Both the position numbers and the translations under genes were made by a program. A DNA stretch of 11,964 nt from Rubrimonas sp036770645 (GTDB lineage: Bacteria; Pseudomonadota; Alphaproteobacteria; Rhodobacterales; Rhodobacteraceae): contig DAIPIU010000077.1 of assembly GCA_036770645.1 (NCBI GenBank), positions 1 through 11,964 on the forward strand, written 5' to 3'. The notes under the pieces were generated by a model. It was not told the DNA's origin and did no database searches. It saw only the letters and a program-made list of their open reading frames with translations. Below, piece after piece: positions 1-6,024 of the stretch (the stretch's first letter is position 1; each line of letters opens with the position of its first letter).

Positions 1-213
1 CCGCAGATCATGGCGGGGCTGAACCAGACCATCATGCTGTCGCTGTCGATGGTGGTGGTGGCCGCGCTGGTCGGGGCGGACGGGCTGGGCGTGCCGGTGG
101 TGCGGGCGCTGAACCGCGTGGACACGGCGCTGGGCTTCGAGTCGGGCTTCGTGATCGTCGTGGTGGCGATCATGCTGGACCGCATGCTGCATGTCGGACG
201 GCGCAGCGAATGA
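1..213 (+). CDS. choW: Choline/glycine betaine ABC transporter permease, 3' end (partial)
   Basis: This is the C-terminal 70 residues of an inner-membrane permease of the ProW/ChoW (BPD_transp_1) family; the 5' part lies outside the window. The frame is open from base 1 (Pro-Gln-Ile-Met-Ala-Gly-Leu-Asn-Gln) and stops at 211-213. The PQIMAGLNQTIMLSLSMVV stretch followed by VGADGLG is typical of the last cytoplasmic loop and final membrane segments of ProW-like permeases that bring in quaternary-amine osmolytes. A last hydrophobic helix (FVIVVVAIMLD) precedes a short basic tail. The stop overlaps the start of the ATPase gene by ATGA, so the two are translationally coupled. Assignment to the choline branch (choW) rather than proW rests on likeness to rhizobial/rhodobacterial ChoW and on the ATPase next door. 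The transporter family is secure; the exact substrate is inferred. Confidence 0.88.
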   Translation, partial: PQIMAGLNQTIMLSLSMVVVAALVGADGLGVPVVRALNRVDTALGFESGFVIVVVAIMLDRMLHVGRRSE

Positions 214-1238
214 CCGCCGCCGTCGCCTTCGACAGGGTCTCGATCGTGTTCGGCGACGCGCCCGAGAAGGCCCTGCCGCTGATGGACGCCGGGAAAAGCC
301 GCGCCGAGGTGCAGGCGGCCACGGGCCAGGTGCTCGGCGTGCACGACTGCTCGCTGGAGGTGGGGGTCGGGCAAATCCTCGTGCTGATGGGCCTGTCGGG
401 TTCGGGCAAGTCGACCCTGCTGCGCGCGGTCAACGGCCTGAACCCGGTGGTGCGCGGCGCGGTGCGCGTGCATGACGGGGCCGGCATGGTGGACGTGACG
501 CACGCCGACGCGCGCACCCTGCGGCGCATGCGGCTGACCAGGATCGCCATGGTGTTCCAGCAGTTCGGCCTGCTGCCCTGGCGGACCGTGCGCGAGAACG
601 TCGGCCTCGGCCTCGAGCTCGGCGGCACCCCGAAACCCGAGCGCGCGGCGCGGGTCGAGGCGCAGCTGGATCTCGTGGGGCTGCGGGACTGGGCCGACCG
701 CAAGGTCGGCGCGCTGTCGGGCGGGATGCAGCAGCGCGTGGGCCTCGCCCGCGCCTTCGTCACCGAGGCGCCGATCCTGCTGATGGACGAGCCGTTCTCG
801 GCGCTCGACCCGCTGATCCGCGCGCGGCTGCAGGACGAGCTGCTGGCGCTGCAGCGCACCCTCAGGCGCACCATCGTCTTCGTCAGCCATGACCTCGACG
901 AGGCCTTCAAGCTTGGCGACCGCATCGCGATCATGGAGGGCGGGCGGATCATCCAGCACGGCACGCCGCAGGAGATTTTCTCCAACCCCGCCAACGACTA
1001 CGTCGCCGATTTCGTGGCGCACATGAACCCGCTCGGCGTCCTGCGGGCGCGCGACGTGATGGCCCCGGCCGATGGCACGACGCCCGGGACCGTGGTCGGG
1101 CCGGACACGGCGATCGCCGAGGTGATGCAGGCGCTGATCGCGGCCGACCGGCCGGTCGGCGTCATGGAGGGCGGCGTGCTGGCCGGCATCGTCACGCGCA
1201 ACGCGGTGCTGGCGAAGCTGCTCGATCCGCGATCCTGA
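210..1238 (+). CDS. choV: Choline/glycine betaine ABC transporter ATP-binding protein
   Basis: Cytoplasmic ATPase (342 residues) that powers quaternary-amine uptake with the upstream permease. Visible motifs are Walker A GLSGSGKST (61-69), Q-loop QQFGLLPW (117-124), signature LSGGMQQ (169-175), Walker B ILLMDEP (189-195), D-loop SALD (197-200) and switch His227. The segment before Walker A contains the EKALPLMDAGKSRAE-type insertion (about 19-33) characteristic of ProV/ChoV ATPases, in which the ATPase core begins late. After the core, about residues 278-340 resemble a single CBS-like regulatory half (RDVM, then GVLAGIVTRNAVL). The family's tandem CBS pair senses ionic strength or c-di-AMP in some members; here the domain looks short. 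The start ATG at 210 overlaps the permease stop (ATGA). A binding-protein gene (choX) is not in the window and would be expected upstream of the permease. Function is secure; choline specificity is inferred. Confidence 0.92.
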   Translation: MTAAVAFDRVSIVFGDAPEKALPLMDAGKSRAEVQAATGQVLGVHDCSLEVGVGQILVLMGLSGSGKSTLLRAVNGLNPVVRGAVRVHDGAGMVDVTHADARTLRRMRLTRIAMVFQQFGLLPWRTVRENVGLGLELGGTPKPERAARVEAQLDLVGLRDWADRKVGALSGGMQQRVGLARAFVTEAPILLMDEPFSALDPLIRARLQDELLALQRTLRRTIVFVSHDLDEAFKLGDRIAIMEGGRIIQHGTPQEIFSNPANDYVADFVAHMNPLGVLRARDVMAPADGTTPGTVVGPDTAIAEVMQALIAADRPVGVMEGGVLAGIVTRNAVLAKLLDPRS

Positions 1239-1289
1239 GGCGCGTCGCCGCTGCGGGCCCGGGCTCGCGCCCGACCAGCCGGCGCGGGA

Positions 1290-1309
1290 CGCCCGGGGCC
1301 GTCCGGGCG
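1290..1309. terminator. GC-rich hairpin in the convergent gap, possible terminator
   Basis: The gap between choV and the convergent LysR gene (1239-1415) holds no gene that I can support. It contains a perfect 7-bp stem, CGCCCGG (1290-1296) and CCGGGCG (1303-1309), with a 6-base loop. A weaker 5-bp stem CGGGC/GCCCG lies at 1260-1273. Neither is followed by a T-run on either strand, so a classical intrinsic terminator is not shown. In DNA this rich in G and C such stems are common by chance. Confidence 0.25.
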
Positions 1310-1415
1310 CGGCATGACCCGCGCGGCGGCCGCGTCGCCGGTGCGCTATCCCTGCGGCGCCGGCCGAAGGCGCGCCCGCCCGGCGGTCCGCCGCGGGGTC
1401 GCGCGGCCCCTGCGG

Positions 1416-2381
1416 TCAGGCGCGGCCGGGGCGGACCGCCTCGGGCGCCGCCGCCGCGTCCCGCTCGTGCAGCTGGCGCATGTCGCCGACGAGGCGGCGC
1501 AGCCAGCGATGGGTGGGCGAATGGTGCATCCGCTCGTGCCAGAGCTGGTAGAAGCGGATGCGCGGATACTCGACGGGCGACTCGACGATGGCGAGATCGA
1601 GCGCGCGGGCGAAATGCTCGGCGAAATGGCGCGTGGCGGTGAACACCAGATCGGTGCCCGGCAGCAGATAGGGCGCCATCGAGAAATAGCCGACCACGAT
1701 GCGCCGGTCGCGCTGCAGCCTCAGCCCGCCGAGATGCGTCTCGACCACGCCGCGATGCGCGATGGCATAGTCCGAGGGCGCGATGTGCGCCGCCGCCAGA
1801 TAGGCCTCGGGCGTCGGCGGTTCGCGCGTGAAGGGGTGGCCGCGGTCCACGAGGCAGACGAAGCGGTCCTCGAACAGGGTCGAGATGCGCAGGTAGGGGG
1901 GCGGGGTCGGCCAGTTGCTGATCACGATGTCCGCCGTCCCCGAGGCCAGCGCCCCCTCGAAATCGTATTCCGGCCCCAGCGCCCGGATCACCAGCCGCGC
2001 CATCGGCGCGCGGGCGCGGAACTCGCGCATCACCCCGTTCAGCAGCAGCGGCAGGATGTGGTCGGGCATTGCGATGGTGAAGGTCTGGCGGCAGGCGGAG
2101 GGGTCGAAATCCTCCGGCGCCACCAGCAGCCCGTCGATTTCGGCCAGCGCCTGCGCCGCGCCCTCGCGCAGCGCCCTGCCCCGCTCGGTCGCGGCCATGC
2201 CGCCCTGCGCGCGCACCAGCAGCGGGTCGCCGAAGATCCCGCGCAGCTGGCGCAGGACGAGGCTCGCGGCGGGCTGCGACACGCCCAGCCGGCGGGCGGC
2301 GCGCGTGACCCCGCCCTCGTCCACCAGCACGACGAGGGCGCGCAGCAGTTCCGCGGTCAGCGGGTTATGGGGCAGCCGCAT
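1416..2381 (-). CDS. LysR-family transcriptional regulator, divergent from TRAP operon
   Basis: DNA-binding regulator (321 residues). The N-terminus has a winged helix-turn-helix (about 8-66), with the recognition region GVTRAARRLGVSQPAASL and the usual following LRxxFGDPLLVR. A periplasmic-binding-protein-like effector domain fills the rest (from about 90), with the NodD/NahR-like pattern of FTIAMPDHILPLLL and an HPFTREPPTPEAYLAA-type segment. The frame is open further upstream to 2657, but I choose ATG 2381. It gives the standard LysR N-terminus and has a strong Shine-Dalgarno AGGAGAGG (2393-2386) four bases away, whereas the extra 92 residues are basic, low-complexity and unlike the family. 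It diverges from the dctP-like gene across 440 bp and is probably the regulator of the TRAP operon and of itself. A 20-bp dyad (2407-2426) sits 25 bases before its start, where binding would affect its own expression. The effector is unknown. Confidence 0.9.
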   Translation of the reverse strand: MRLPHNPLTAELLRALVVLVDEGGVTRAARRLGVSQPAASLVLRQLRGIFGDPLLVRAQGGMAATERGRALREGAAQALAEIDGLLVAPEDFDPSACRQTFTIAMPDHILPLLLNGVMREFRARAPMARLVIRALGPEYDFEGALASGTADIVISNWPTPPPYLRISTLFEDRFVCLVDRGHPFTREPPTPEAYLAAAHIAPSDYAIAHRGVVETHLGGLRLQRDRRIVVGYFSMAPYLLPGTDLVFTATRHFAEHFARALDLAIVESPVEYPRIRFYQLWHERMHHSPTHRWLRRLVGDMRQLHERDAAAAPEAVRPGRA

Positions 2382-2406
2382 GGAGCCTCTCCTGCGCCGG
2401 ACGCGC

Positions 2407-2426
2407 TCATATCGCGACGCTGATGA
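2407..2426. promoter_or_regulatory. Operator-like dyad, copy 1 (next to LysR gene)
   Basis: TCATATCGCGACGCTGATGA has the form TCAT-N12-ATGA. It matches copy 2 at 2712-2731 in 16 of 20 positions with the same spacing and orientation. It ends 25 bases before the LysR ATG, so a bound protein would overlap the regulator's promoter or leader and could repress it. The spacing is even (N12) and does not give the textbook LysR T-N11-A, so the binding protein is inferred from position only. Confidence 0.5.
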
Positions 2427-2655
2427 TAATGGACCGCCGCCCCCCGAGGCGAGCGCCTTGCGCCGCGGCGGCCGGCCGGCCCGGCGCGCAGCCGCCAATG
2501 CAGGGGTGATTCGGGCGGCCGCCTTGCCGAAGGCGACCCGGGAGGCTTTCTCAACTGCCTTATCTGACGGCATTTTATGCGCAGGTTTCAGGCATCTGCG
2601 AACCGCCTGCGGCCGACGGGTCCGCGGCGGAAAACGCGCCGTCCGGGCGACGCCC

Positions 2656-2674
2656 ATGGTTCTGGGTTAACCAT
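2656..2674. promoter_or_regulatory. Inverted repeat ATGGTT-N7-AACCAT
   Basis: A perfect 6+6 bp dyad with a 7-base spacer (2662-2668); the inner bases GGTTAACC (2665-2672) are themselves an 8-bp palindrome. It lies about 150 bases before the TRAP operon start and between the two copies of the 20-bp dyad. Its AT-rich arms stand out against GC-rich surroundings. It could be an additional operator or a chance palindrome. Confidence 0.3.
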
Positions 2675-2709
2675 CAGGCGCTTGGCCCGCCCGACGCCCG
2701 GCAGGCATA

Positions 2710-2746
2710 GGTCATATCGGATCGCTTATGACCAAGATCAGCGATC
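2710..2746. promoter_or_regulatory. Operator-like dyad, copy 2 (TRAP operon side), with overlapping second inverted repeat
   Basis: GGTCATA (2710-2716) and TATGACC (2727-2733) are perfect reverse complements ten bases apart. The core TCATATCGGATCGCTTATGA (2712-2731) is the second copy of the dyad found next to the LysR gene. A second perfect inverted repeat overlaps it: GATCGCT (2720-2726) and AGCGATC (2740-2746), 13 bases apart. Copy 2 ends 90 bases before the dctP-like ATG, a normal distance for an activator site. Binding by the divergent LysR protein is inferred. Confidence 0.55.
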
Positions 2747-2821
2747 GCGAATATCCATGGCGTCGCGCGCGGCGTAGGACAGTCGGCAGGACCAACATGT
2801 TTCCGCCGGAGATCCCAGCCC

Positions 2822-3859
2822 ATGCGCCAAGCCCTACGCCCGCTCGCCGCCGCCCTCGCGCTCGCGGCGCTCGCCCAGCCCGCCGCGGCGCAGGGCCTGC
2901 GCTGGCTGACCCAGACCCAGCCGCAGAACGCGCAGTTCCCGGTCGAGTCGGCGGCCATCGCGGCGGCGACGGCGGCAGGCTTCGCGGTCGAGCGCAACGA
3001 GTTCCAGGCGCTGGGCCTCAACCTCGCCGACGCGCTGCGCATGGTGGGCTCGGGCGCGTTCCAGCTCGTGACCACTCAGGTGGGCAGCGTGGCGCGCGAC
3101 GACGCCTTCCTCGAGGGGATCGACCTGATCGGCGTCGCCACCGACATGGCCGAGCTCAAGGTCGCCGTCGACGCCTACCGCGACGTGTTCAATGCCCGCC
3201 TCGGCGAGCGCTTCGGCGTCAAGGCGCTGGCGATCTGGCCGTTCGGGCCGCAGGTGTTCTTCTGCAACCAGCCGGTCGAGTCGCTCGCCAGCCTGAACGG
3301 GCTGAAGGTCCGGTCCTTCACGGCCTCGATGTCGACCCTGCTGACCGAGCTCGGCGCGACGCCGGTCACGCTCAGCTTCCCCGAGGTCTATCCCGCGCTG
3401 CAGCGCGGCGTGGCGTCCTGCGGCGTGACCTCGCCGACCTCGGCCAACACCGGGAAGTGGCCCGAGGTCACCACCCATCTGCTGCCGCTGTCGGTGTCCG
3501 GTTCGGTGCAGGCGCACATCGTGAACCTCGCCTGGTACGAGGGGCTGGCCCCGGACGCGCGGGCGGCGCTCGACGGCGCGCTGGCGGACATGGAGGCCGG
3601 GCTCTGGGATCTGGCGACCACCACCAACGACACCGCGAAGGCCTGCAGCACGGGCGGCGACTGCCCCGTCGGCGGCATCTACACGGCCTATCCGATGACG
3701 CTGGTGCCGGTGACCGAGGCCGACAAGGCGCGCGTCGCCGAGATCGCGCTGGCGAAGGTGCTGCCCGACTGGGCCGCCCGGTGCGAGGCCTCCTATCCCG
3801 ACTGCGCCGCGACGTGGAACCGCACCATCGGCGCCGCGCGCGGCCTGGCGATCGAATGA
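2822..3859 (+). CDS. TRAP transporter solute-binding protein (DctP family)
   Basis: Periplasmic substrate-binding subunit (345 residues) that hands its ligand to the QM permeases in a sodium-driven TRAP system. A signal peptide is clear: basic start, Ala/Leu-rich core, and cleavage probably after Ala23 (PAAA|QG). The DctP core is recognised by SLNGLKVRSF (157-166), where Arg164 matches the arginine that binds the ligand carboxylate in the family, then by the following PxxVYxALQRGV-like helix (about 187-198) and the segment GVTSPTSANTGKWPEV. An even set of six cysteines (148, 200, 275, 281, 321, 328) is unusual for DctP proteins. The start is supported by the signal peptide and GGAG at 2808-2811. 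The stop overlaps the next start (ATGA). An organic acid ligand is likely from the conserved Arg, but I cannot name it. Confidence 0.9.
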   Translation: MRQALRPLAAALALAALAQPAAAQGLRWLTQTQPQNAQFPVESAAIAAATAAGFAVERNEFQALGLNLADALRMVGSGAFQLVTTQVGSVARDDAFLEGIDLIGVATDMAELKVAVDAYRDVFNARLGERFGVKALAIWPFGPQVFFCNQPVESLASLNGLKVRSFTASMSTLLTELGATPVTLSFPEVYPALQRGVASCGVTSPTSANTGKWPEVTTHLLPLSVSGSVQAHIVNLAWYEGLAPDARAALDGALADMEAGLWDLATTTNDTAKACSTGGDCPVGGIYTAYPMTLVPVTEADKARVAEIALAKVLPDWAARCEASYPDCAATWNRTIGAARGLAIE

Positions 3860-4473
3860 CCCGGACGCCGGCGGGCGCGCGCGGCGCCCCCCTCGTCCTG
3901 CGGGCGGTCGAGGGCCTCGCCACCGTCCTCGCCCTCGTCTCGGGCATCGCGGTGGCGGCGCTCGCGCTGCTGATCGTCTACGACATCGTGGCCCGCGGCC
4001 TGTTCCGCCATTCGGTGCAGGGCGCGGACGAGCTCGGCGGCTACACGCTGGCGCTGGTGGGCTCGCTGGGCCTGTCGCACACGCTGCTGCGGCGCGGCCA
4101 TCCGCGCATCGACGTGGCCTTCGGCCTGTTCCCGGCCAGGATGCGCGCGGCGCTGCATGTGCTGGCGCTGGCCGCCATGGCGGGTTTCGCGCTGTTCATG
4201 ACCGTGCATGCGCTGGGGGAGCTCGGGCAGGCGCTGCGCTTCAATGCGGTCACCAATACGCCGCTGCAGACCCCCCTCTGGGTGCCGCAGGGGCTCTGGG
4301 CCTTCGGCACCGCGTTCTTCGCGCTCACGGCCGCGGTCATGGCGGCGCATGCCGCCCTGCTGCTGTCCTCGGACCCGGCGCGGGCCACCGCGCTCTACGG
4401 CCCGGCGACGGTCGAGGAGGAGGTGGCCGAATACACCCACGACGCCCCCGCGGGCGCGGCACGGGAGGGCTGA
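3856..4473 (+). CDS. TRAP transporter small permease (DctQ family)
   Basis: Inner-membrane protein of 205 residues, the usual size for DctQ. It supports the large permease and docks the binding protein. Four hydrophobic segments are visible (about 18-43, 60-78, 96-120, 144-170). The family-like patterns DELGGYTLALVGSLGLSHTLLRRGHPRIDV after helix 1 (about 58-86) and LQTPLWVPQGLWAFG before helix 4 (137-151) are present. A charged, Glu-rich cytoplasmic tail follows (185-193). The ATG at 3856 overlaps the binding-protein stop (ATGA) and so fixes the start. The large permease starts four bases after this stop, with GGGG in the gap as a weak ribosome site, so all three TRAP genes are one translationally linked operon. 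Confidence 0.9.
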   Translation: MTRTPAGARGAPLVLRAVEGLATVLALVSGIAVAALALLIVYDIVARGLFRHSVQGADELGGYTLALVGSLGLSHTLLRRGHPRIDVAFGLFPARMRAALHVLALAAMAGFALFMTVHALGELGQALRFNAVTNTPLQTPLWVPQGLWAFGTAFFALTAAVMAAHAALLLSSDPARATALYGPATVEEEVAEYTHDAPAGAAREG

Positions 4474-4477
4474 GGGG

Positions 4478-5782
4478 ATGATCGGCATCGAAGGGGCCGC
4501 GCTCGGCTTCGGCCTGCTGCTGCTGCTGCTGTTCTTCGGCCTCCACATCGCCACGGCCCTGTTCGCGGTCGCGGCGCTGGGGTCGTGGTGGTTTTTCGGC
4601 GACACCATGTTCCGCCCCTTCGGCGTGATGATGTGGGGCACGCTGAACAACTTCCTGCTGGTGGCCATCCCGCTGTTCGTCTTCATGGGCGAGGTGCTGG
4701 TGCGCGGCGGCGTGACGGAGCGGATGTATCTCGCGCTGTCGATGTGGCTCAGCCGCCTGCCCGGCGGGCTGCTGCACACCAACATCGCCGCCTCGACCGT
4801 GTTCGCCTCGATCTCGGGCTCCTCCGTCGCCACGGCGGCCACCATCGGCACGGTCGCCTTCCCGACCTTCCGCCAGCGCGGCTACAGCGAAACTTGGGTG
4901 GCGGGAACGGTGGCGAGCGGCGCGACGCTGGGCATCCTGATCCCGCCCAGCATCAACCTCATCATCTACGGGGCCATCACCAACACCTCGATCGGGGCGC
5001 TGTTCACCGCGGGCGTGCTGCCGGGGCTGCTTCTGGCCGCGCTGTTCATGGGGGCCATCGTGCTGTGGTCCTCGCTGGACGCCGGCATCGCGGGCCGCCC
5101 CGAGCCGATGGCCCCCTGGGCCGAGCGGCGCGCGCGGCTGAAGGATCTGCTGCCGCCGCTGGCGATCTTCTTCGTGGTGATGGGCAGCATCTACGCCGGC
5201 TGGGCCACGCCGACGGAGGCCGCGGCGGTGGGCGTGGTGGCGGCGCTGGTCCTCGTGGGCTCGGCGGGGCGACTGAGTCTGACGATGCTGCGCGAGGCGC
5301 TGCTGTCCACCGTCTCGACCACGGCGATGACGCTGCTGATCCTCGTGGCGGCCTTCTATCTGAACTTCGTGATCGGCGTGCTGGGGGTTCCGGCGCAGGT
5401 GTCGGGCTTCGTCTCGGGCTTCGACGTGCCGCCGCTGGCGATGGTGCTGCTGCTGGTGCTGCTCTACATGCTGCTCGGCTGTTTCCTCGACGCGCTGGCG
5501 ATGATGATCGCCACCATCCCCATCGTCTGGCCGATCGTGCAGCTGCTGGGCTACGACAGCGTGTGGTTCGGCATCTTCCTCGTGCTGATGTGCGAGATGG
5601 CGCTGATCACGCCGCCGGTCGGCATGAACCTCTACGTCGTCCAGAGCGTCCGGGGCCGCGGCTCCATCGGCACGGTCATCGCGGGGGTGCTGCCCTTCCT
5701 CGGCTGCATCCTGCTGATGGTCGCGCTGATCGCGGTGTTTCCCGGCATCGTCGGCTGGCTGCCGGGCCTGTCCGGGCGGTAG
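4478..5782 (+). CDS. TRAP transporter large permease (DctM family)
   Basis: Main transport subunit (434 residues, typical for separate DctM) with about a dozen hydrophobic segments. It moves solute with sodium across the inner membrane. Family motifs are easy to see: the AIPLFVFMGE-like segment (as VAIPLFVFMGEVLVRGG), SISGSSVATAATIG, GILIPPSINLIIYG, WATPTEAAAVG, and near the end ALITPPVGMNLYVVQ. The two IPP/TPP-containing segments mark the elevator-domain hairpins. The start follows the DctQ stop by four bases. The stop (5780-5782) is ten bases from the stop of the convergent zinc-ribbon gene, with no clear terminator between. Substrate is unknown, since specificity lies in the binding protein. 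Confidence 0.93.
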   Translation: MIGIEGAALGFGLLLLLLFFGLHIATALFAVAALGSWWFFGDTMFRPFGVMMWGTLNNFLLVAIPLFVFMGEVLVRGGVTERMYLALSMWLSRLPGGLLHTNIAASTVFASISGSSVATAATIGTVAFPTFRQRGYSETWVAGTVASGATLGILIPPSINLIIYGAITNTSIGALFTAGVLPGLLLAALFMGAIVLWSSLDAGIAGRPEPMAPWAERRARLKDLLPPLAIFFVVMGSIYAGWATPTEAAAVGVVAALVLVGSAGRLSLTMLREALLSTVSTTAMTLLILVAAFYLNFVIGVLGVPAQVSGFVSGFDVPPLAMVLLLVLLYMLLGCFLDALAMMIATIPIVWPIVQLLGYDSVWFGIFLVLMCEMALITPPVGMNLYVVQSVRGRGSIGTVIAGVLPFLGCILLMVALIAVFPGIVGWLPGLSGR

Positions 5783-5792
5783 GGCGGCGGGG

Positions 5793-6014
5793 TCAGCCGT
5801 GGCGGTTGCCGCAGACGGGGCACTCGGCTTCGGGCAGGCAGCTCCACCAGATGCCCCTGCAGCGGCTGCACCAATGGCCCCTGGGGCTTCGCCCGACGTC
5901 GCCGACGCTGAGGGACAGCGGCGTCGGGCCGAGATCGCGGAAGGGACCGCGGCGCTTGCCCACGCCGGATCGCGCGAAGGGGAATGGCTCGACCCCGGGT
6001 TTCTCTGCGGTCAT
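5793..6014 (-). CDS. Small zinc-ribbon protein at the end of the hyp-hupR operon
   Basis: A 73-residue protein of no family that I recognise. The N-terminal two thirds are basic and Gly/Pro-rich. The C-terminus holds Cys49-x2-Cys52, twelve residues, then Cys65-x2-Cys68, plus an extra Cys59 and flanking His47 and His72, which is a zinc-ribbon pattern. ATG 6014 lies 13 bases after the regulator gene's stop and has GAGGG just ahead; another ATG at 6028 runs into a stop after five codons. Tight spacing in the same direction argues that it belongs to the hydrogenase operon and against the opposite-strand frame. The Cys spacing resembles the zinc finger of HypA, which is missing from the HypA of this operon. 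A role as detached zinc module is inference; it could equally be an unrelated small ribbon protein. Confidence 0.68.
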   Translation of the reverse strand: MTAEKPGVEPFPFARSGVGKRRGPFRDLGPTPLSLSVGDVGRSPRGHWCSRCRGIWWSCLPEAECPVCGNRHG

Positions 6015-6024
6015 GGCCGGACCC

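Larger units (their letters stand above)
2382..2821. promoter_or_regulatory. Divergent regulatory region between LysR gene and TRAP operon
   Basis: These 440 bases contain no gene that I can support. They are visibly richer in A+T than the flanks, especially around 2405-2430, 2545-2580, 2655-2675 and 2705-2757. They hold the LysR gene's Shine-Dalgarno at its left end and GGAG (2808-2811), ten bases before the dctP-like ATG, at its right end. In between lie two related 20-bp dyads (2407-2426 and 2712-2731) and a third dyad (2656-2674), listed separately. No convincing sigma-70 -35/-10 pair stands out. GAATAT at 2749-2754, downstream of the second dyad, is a weak -10 candidate for the TRAP operon. 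Confidence 0.7.

Noticed and set aside
170..994. Long open frame of 274 codons on the - strand, antisense to the choV-like gene
   Set aside because: Its translation is Ser/Arg/Pro-rich low complexity and it lies exactly over a gene with complete ABC ATPase motifs; this is a typical GC-rich shadow frame.
1314..2423. Open frame of 369 codons on the + strand over the LysR gene
   Set aside because: The LysR helix-turn-helix and effector domain are on the opposite strand with a good ribosome site; the + frame has no recognisable features.
2382..2657. N-terminal extension of the LysR frame by 92 residues
   Set aside because: The extension is basic and low-complexity, runs into the regulatory region, and is outside the normal LysR start; ATG 2381 has a strong Shine-Dalgarno.
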